In this document: positions 35,669-39,572 of the stretch, in pieces
Numbering within the stretch: position 1 is the stretch's first letter
Layout of the letters: each line of letters opens with the position of its first letter
Assembly (NCBI GenBank): GCA_028865035.1
Contig: JAGWLB010000007.1
Coordinates: 1 to 39,572 of the forward strand
From: Patescibacteria group bacterium
GTDB lineage: Bacteria; Patescibacteriota; Minisyncoccia; Phycocordibacterales; UBA9973
Length of the DNA stretch: 39,572 nucleotides
Reading direction: 5' to 3'
Notes under the pieces: model-generated
What the model was told of the DNA's origin: nothing
The model's input: the letters and a program-made list of their open reading frames with translations, nothing else
The model's database searches: none
Position numbers and translations under genes: made by a program

Positions 35669-36310
35669 TTATAGTCCGATTATTTCAACAAGCGTCCCTT
35701 TGCGCCCTGGAATAGCACCTTTAACTAATAACTGATTATTCTCTTTATCTACTCCGACAATTTCCAAATTTCTAACAGTAATACGATCACCTCCTGTGCG
35801 TCCTGCCATTCTCATTCCTTTTGGAACTTTATTACGAAGCCCTCCACCAATTGAACCAGGCTCACGTTCTGAGTGTTTCTGTCCGTGAGATCTAGGACCT
35901 CCATGGAATCCATGACGTTTAACAACACCTTGGAAACCTTTACCTTTTGACAATCCAGATACAGTAACAACATCGCCTTTAGCAAAGACATCGACAGTGA
36001 TTCGATCACCAACAGCAACTTCCTCAATATCTCGGAATTCACGTAAATGCTTGAAAGCACTTGCCTGCGCAGGCAGGCTACCATCCTCATTTTTCTGCGA
36101 TGGCAAGATATGACCTAAATGAGCTTTTGTAGCTCTGTTTACTTTTTGTTCATCGAATGCTACTTGTATAGCAGTGTATCCATCAACATCAGGATTTTTG
36201 ACTTGGGTCACGACAAGTGGCCCAGCTTCTACAACTGTTGCGGGGATTACAGTGCCGTCAAGATCAAAGCACTGCATCATATGCTGTTTTTTACCAAGGA
36301 TAAATTTCAT
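35669..36310 (-). CDS. rplC: 50S ribosomal protein L3
   Basis: GLSKGKGFQGVVKRHGFHGGPRSHGQKHSEREPGSIGGG..GMRMAGRTGGDRITVRNLEIV. Confidence 0.97.
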   Translation of the reverse strand: MKFILGKKQHMMQCFDLDGTVIPATVVEAGPLVVTQVKNPDVDGYTAIQVAFDEQKVNRATKAHLGHILPSQKNEDGSLPAQASAFKHLREFRDIEEVAVGDRITVDVFAKGDVVTVSGLSKGKGFQGVVKRHGFHGGPRSHGQKHSEREPGSIGGGLRNKVPKGMRMAGRTGGDRITVRNLEIVGVDKENNQLLVKGAIPGRKGTLVEIIGL

Positions 36311-36321
36311 AAAATTATATA

Positions 36322-36690
36322 TTACATCATCTTTACATCTATATCGACACCGGACGGTAGGGATAGGTTTGTAAGTGCTTCGATAGTCTTTGCGTTAGGG
36401 TTTAATATATCGATAACACGTTTGTGAATTCTTATTTCAAATTGTTCACGAGCATTTTTAAATACAAAAGAAGATCGGTTGACTGTATATTTTTTGATTT
36501 CAGTCGGTAGTGGAATTGGTCCTACTATCTTCGCATCATAACGTAAGGCAGTGTCTATGATTTGCTTTACTGATGCGTCAAGTATCTTATTCTCATAAGC
36601 GCGTACGCGAATACGGAGTTGGACAATTGCATCTTCTTTTGATTTCTTAACTGCTTTTTTATTTTTAGTTTTTAATTCTGTTGTTGACAT
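36322..36690 (-). CDS. rpsJ: 30S ribosomal protein S10 with basic N-terminal extension
   Basis: QLRIRVRAYENKILDASVKQIIDTALRYDAKIVGPIPLPTEIKKYTVNRSSFVFKNAREQFEIRIHKRVIDI. Confidence 0.97.
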   Translation of the reverse strand: MSTTELKTKNKKAVKKSKEDAIVQLRIRVRAYENKILDASVKQIIDTALRYDAKIVGPIPLPTEIKKYTVNRSSFVFKNAREQFEIRIHKRVIDILNPNAKTIEALTNLSLPSGVDIDVKMM

Positions 36691-36699
36691 TAGACTTGT

Positions 36700-36735
36700 T
36701 TATAAAAATATAAATATGCATTTATATTTTTATAA
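36700..36735. repeat. 16-bp perfect all-A/T inverted repeat between tuf and rpsJ
   Basis: TTATAAAAATATAAAT-ATGC-ATTTATATTTTTATAA. Confidence 0.9.
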
Positions 36736-36744
36736 AATTTCTGC

Positions 36745-37944
36745 TTATTTAATGATTTTCGTTACAACACCTGCACCGACAGTCTTACCACCTTCACGTA
36801 TAGCGAAGTGCATTGACTCTTCAAGTGCAACTGGGGTTACGAGTTTGACTGAAAGCTTTACTGTATCACCAGGCATAACCATTTCTACACCAGCAGGTAA
36901 AGTTGATTCACCTGTTACGTCTGTAGTACGGATATAGAATTGTGGTTTGTATCCAGTAAAGAATGGAGTGTGGCGACCACCTTCCTCTTTTTTAAGAACG
37001 TAAACTTCACATTCAAATTCTGAGTGAGGAGTAACTGTACCCGGCTTTGCTAGAACTTGTCCGCGAGTAATATCTTCTTTTTTGATACCACGGATAAGAA
37101 TTCCGGCGTTATCACCAGCCATACCTTCTTTAAGATTCTTGTTAAACATTTCAATACCAGTAACAGTAGTTTTCACAGTGTCTTTAATACCAACGATTTC
37201 TACGTCTTCACCAACTTTTATAACACCGCGTTCAATCTTACCAGTAACAACTGTACCACGTCCTTCAATTGAGAATATATCTTCAATAGGCATTAGGAAT
37301 GGCTTTGTAATATCACGCTCTGGGACTGGAATATAAGAATCAAGAGCTGAAACAAGTTCAAGAACTTTAGTAGCCCATTCATCAGTATTGTCTTTAGATT
37401 CAAGTGCTTTTAAAGCTGAACCTCGGATAACAGGAGCGTTTGCACCATCAAAACCTTGCTTTGTAAGCAATTCACGAATTTCTTCTTCGACAAGATCAAT
37501 CATTTCTGTATCGTCAACCATATCGCATTTGTTTAGGAAAACGATAATTCTTGGCACACCGACTTGTTTAGCAAGGAGAACGTGCTCACGAGTCTGAGGC
37601 ATAGCACCATCAGTAGCAGCAACAACAAGAACAGCACCGTCCATTTGGGCAGCACCAGTAATCATATTTTTAATATAGTCAGCGTGACCAGGCGCATCAA
37701 TGTGAGCGTAGTGACGTGTAGGAGTCCAATATTCATTATGGGAAAGCGCAATAGTAATACCACGAGCTTTTTCCTCTGGAGCAGAGTCTATTTGACCAAC
37801 ATCTTTGATTTTAGCACCATATCCTTCGCCAGCTTTTGAAACAACTGACAAAATAGCTGCTGTTAATGTTGTTTTTCCGTGGTCAACGTGACCAATAGTT
37901 CCCACATTTACGTGTGGTTTGTCTCTGTTAAATTCTTCTGCCAT
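36745..37944 (-). CDS. tuf: Elongation factor Tu
   Basis: [70 protein letters not shown]. Confidence 0.99.
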   Translation of the reverse strand: MAEEFNRDKPHVNVGTIGHVDHGKTTLTAAILSVVSKAGEGYGAKIKDVGQIDSAPEEKARGITIALSHNEYWTPTRHYAHIDAPGHADYIKNMITGAAQMDGAVLVVAATDGAMPQTREHVLLAKQVGVPRIIVFLNKCDMVDDTEMIDLVEEEIRELLTKQGFDGANAPVIRGSALKALESKDNTDEWATKVLELVSALDSYIPVPERDITKPFLMPIEDIFSIEGRGTVVTGKIERGVIKVGEDVEIVGIKDTVKTTVTGIEMFNKNLKEGMAGDNAGILIRGIKKEDITRGQVLAKPGTVTPHSEFECEVYVLKKEEGGRHTPFFTGYKPQFYIRTTDVTGESTLPAGVEMVMPGDTVKLSVKLVTPVALEESMHFAIREGGKTVGAGVVTKIIK

Positions 37945-38065
37945 ATATTTTATTGGTTGATAAGGATAACGGAAGCTTATATTATAGCCCTATTACCGAT
38001 ACCAACATAAATTAATAATAAATTAAATGCACCCCGCCGTGGCAGGGTTAATCTCAATGACTCTT

Positions 38066-38093
38066 ATACTAGCAAATATAAAAATAAAGTCAA
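38066..38093 (-). promoter_or_regulatory. Promoter of the tuf-rplB module
   Basis: TTGACT (38093-38088), 16 nt, TG-C-TAGTAT (38071-38066); leader of about 115 nt with a GC-rich hairpin. Confidence 0.65.
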
Positions 38094-38100
38094 ATAAATA

Positions 38101-38132
38101 AAAAACCGCTTGCTAAATGCTAAGCGGTTTTT
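38101..38132 (-). terminator. Intrinsic terminator after the lipoprotein gene
   Basis: aaaaaccgcttgctaaatgctaagcggttttt. Confidence 0.8.
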
Positions 38133-38150
38133 GAAATCTTTGATTAAGAA

Positions 38151-39071
38151 TTAATGCGGTTTTATAAAACCCGAGTTTGATTTTAATGGCTCAGATGAAT
38201 ATCTTGGTACTGTATTACTAGAGGAGCGACCATAAGAGGTATTGATATTGCGTCTCATAGTGTACTTCAACCAATAACCACCATTATAAATTTGGGAAGT
38301 GTCAGCCCATTCCCATTTGGTCGAAGTAAGACTAAACAATCTATTCGTAGATGCTCCAGTCTTATCTTTTGAGGTAAGATTTTTACCATCTGGAGATATT
38401 TTCCAGTCCCAAGAACCGTACAAAGTATTAGGGGGAGTAGTATCACAAGGATGAGCTCCAGCATATTCTTTGACAGAGTCTTTAGTAAAAATGAACTTAA
38501 CATCCCTAAAGCATTGCGGGATTGGTTGGTATGATACCCAAACCCTATTAACAGAGGAATCTCCCGATAAGTAACCCAATTGTTGTAATTTTTTGAGTAC
38601 AGTATCAGTTTCACCTAGACTGTCAGTGGAAAAGTACCATGTACCTAAAATCGCATTATTCATTGAGTCTAACTGTCCCACAGTCAGTGAGTCAGTAAAC
38701 CCTACACTCAGGGAATAATTTGCATTTATTTTGGTAAAATCATACTGATAAGGCCCGGTAATTACACCTGTTAAAATATTAACCCCATTAACATCTATTT
38801 GGTTAATATTATATCCCGTATTTGCGGTAATAATATATGAAACATTACTCCCAGGCTGGATATTCGTTGTACTATCGCTAGATGATACAATGCCATACTC
38901 TCCAGAGATAGTTCCATGTTTCCCAACTGTAATTGTAATTGTATATTTTACAGGTGGTGGCGTTGGTAAAGGAGTTGGTGTTGGCGTAGGAGTAGGTGTT
39001 GGTTGCTCCTTAGGCTTTTGGCAACTGAAAGCAACTGTGCTTAAAATTGCAATGATCCAAAACTTTTTCAT
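38151..39071 (-). CDS. Secreted lipoprotein with Pro/Thr-rich linker and bacterial-repeat-like / lipocalin-like regions
   Basis: MKKFWIIAILSTVAFSC lipobox; QPTPTPTPTPTPLPTPPP linker; ITITVGKHGTISGEYG..ANTGYNINQIDVNGV repeat-like region; LGTWYFSTDS..WDWKISPDGKNLTS. Confidence 0.75.
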   Translation of the reverse strand: MKKFWIIAILSTVAFSCQKPKEQPTPTPTPTPTPLPTPPPVKYTITITVGKHGTISGEYGIVSSSDSTTNIQPGSNVSYIITANTGYNINQIDVNGVNILTGVITGPYQYDFTKINANYSLSVGFTDSLTVGQLDSMNNAILGTWYFSTDSLGETDTVLKKLQQLGYLSGDSSVNRVWVSYQPIPQCFRDVKFIFTKDSVKEYAGAHPCDTTPPNTLYGSWDWKISPDGKNLTSKDKTGASTNRLFSLTSTKWEWADTSQIYNGGYWLKYTMRRNINTSYGRSSSNTVPRYSSEPLKSNSGFIKPH

Positions 39072-39176
39072 GATTATATTTTTAAAATGTGAAGAAATCG
39101 TTGTTTAACAAAATAGTAGGATATTATAACAAATTTGTCAAGACAAAAACATTAAATTGTCTTATAAAACAAATTA

Positions 39177-39207
39177 AAAAAACAGCCTTTCAAGACTGTT
39201 TTTTTAA
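39177..39207 (-). terminator. Intrinsic terminator downstream of the right-edge gene
   Basis: Minus strand AAAAACAGTCTTGAAAGGCTGTTTTTTTAATT. Confidence 0.75.
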
Positions 39208-39226
39208 TTAAAAAGAATTATAAGGT

Positions 39227-39572
39227 CTAGTTACAAGTAGAATATGAACCAGGTGATAGTGAATTTACTGAAATCGCATCAGTAAGAGTGTATGACCTAG
39301 AAGGGAATGAAGTAGACATTGGACCTGTGACATTTTTACAAGATATCAATGTACCATTCACTGATAATCCTAGCTGACTACCTGGTGCAATACTTGAACC
39401 AGTTATATTCACACTAATAACTCCTGTAAATGCATTATGTGTGCCGTATACATTACCAGATGCTGGACTTGGTGATTGAGTAAACCCTGAAATACCGGAT
39501 ACTGCTAATAATTGATTATAGTTTGGTGATACAGTTACTGAACCTGGAGTATTACAAAGCACAAGTTTGCCA
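39227..39572 (-). CDS. C-terminal part of a probable surface/secreted protein; N-terminus beyond the right edge
   Basis: Open frame continues through base 39572 (GKLVLCNTPGSV..) so the ORF-track GTG start at 39562 is probably not the real start. Confidence 0.55.
   Translation of the reverse strand, partial: GKLVLCNTPGSVTVSPNYNQLLAVSGISGFTQSPSPASGNVYGTHNAFTGVISVNITGSSIAPGSQLGLSVNGTLISCKNVTGPMSTSFPSRSYTLTDAISVNSLSPGSYSTCN

Noticed and set aside
38950-39000. Short tandem repeat (ggtgttggcgtaggagtaggtgtt...) considered as a CRISPR or regulatory repeat
   Set aside because: It encodes the Pro-Thr linker of the lipoprotein. No repeat-spacer structure in the window supports a CRISPR array.

Overview
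AT-rich window that looks like Candidate Phyla Radiation (Patescibacteria, probably Parcubacteria-like). Taxonomy is inferred from gene content and layout, not from a search. Main content, mostly on the minus strand: (1) an S10/spc ribosomal superoperon, tuf-rpsJ-rplC-rplD-rplW-rplB // rpsS-rplV-rpsC-rplP-rpsQ-rplN-rplX-rplE // rpsN-rpsH-rplF-rplR-rpsE-rplO-secY. It is interrupted twice by non-ribosomal genes, and rpmC and rpmD are absent from their usual slots; adk, an archaeal-type UMP kinase and map follow. (2) a smpB-ssrA(tmRNA)-ftsH-tRNA-Ile(UAU) quality-control cluster. (3) an infC-rpmI-rplT operon. (4) assorted core genes (phosphohexomutase, truB, ndk, MgtA-type ATPase, beta-CASP MBL protein, VirB4/TraG-like ATPase, HD-domain protein). 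(5) a secreted GH5-like glycosidase with two CBM6/Ig modules at the left edge, and a lipoprotein plus a truncated surface-type protein at the right edge. The observations most worth checking are: a candidate 6S-like RNA with its own promoter, long closing stem and terminator (about 15200-15396); a recurring promoter geometry that puts the -10 box 6-10 nt from the start codon of most stand-alone genes (leaderless mRNA), contrasted with a different, long-leader promoter motif repeated at each restart of the ribosomal operon; a tmRNA whose tag reads ASVKSPYMGNFAFAFA; and a tRNA-Ile with a UAU anticodon beside a duplicated tRNA fragment. All calls come from reading the sequence; no database search or folding program was run.
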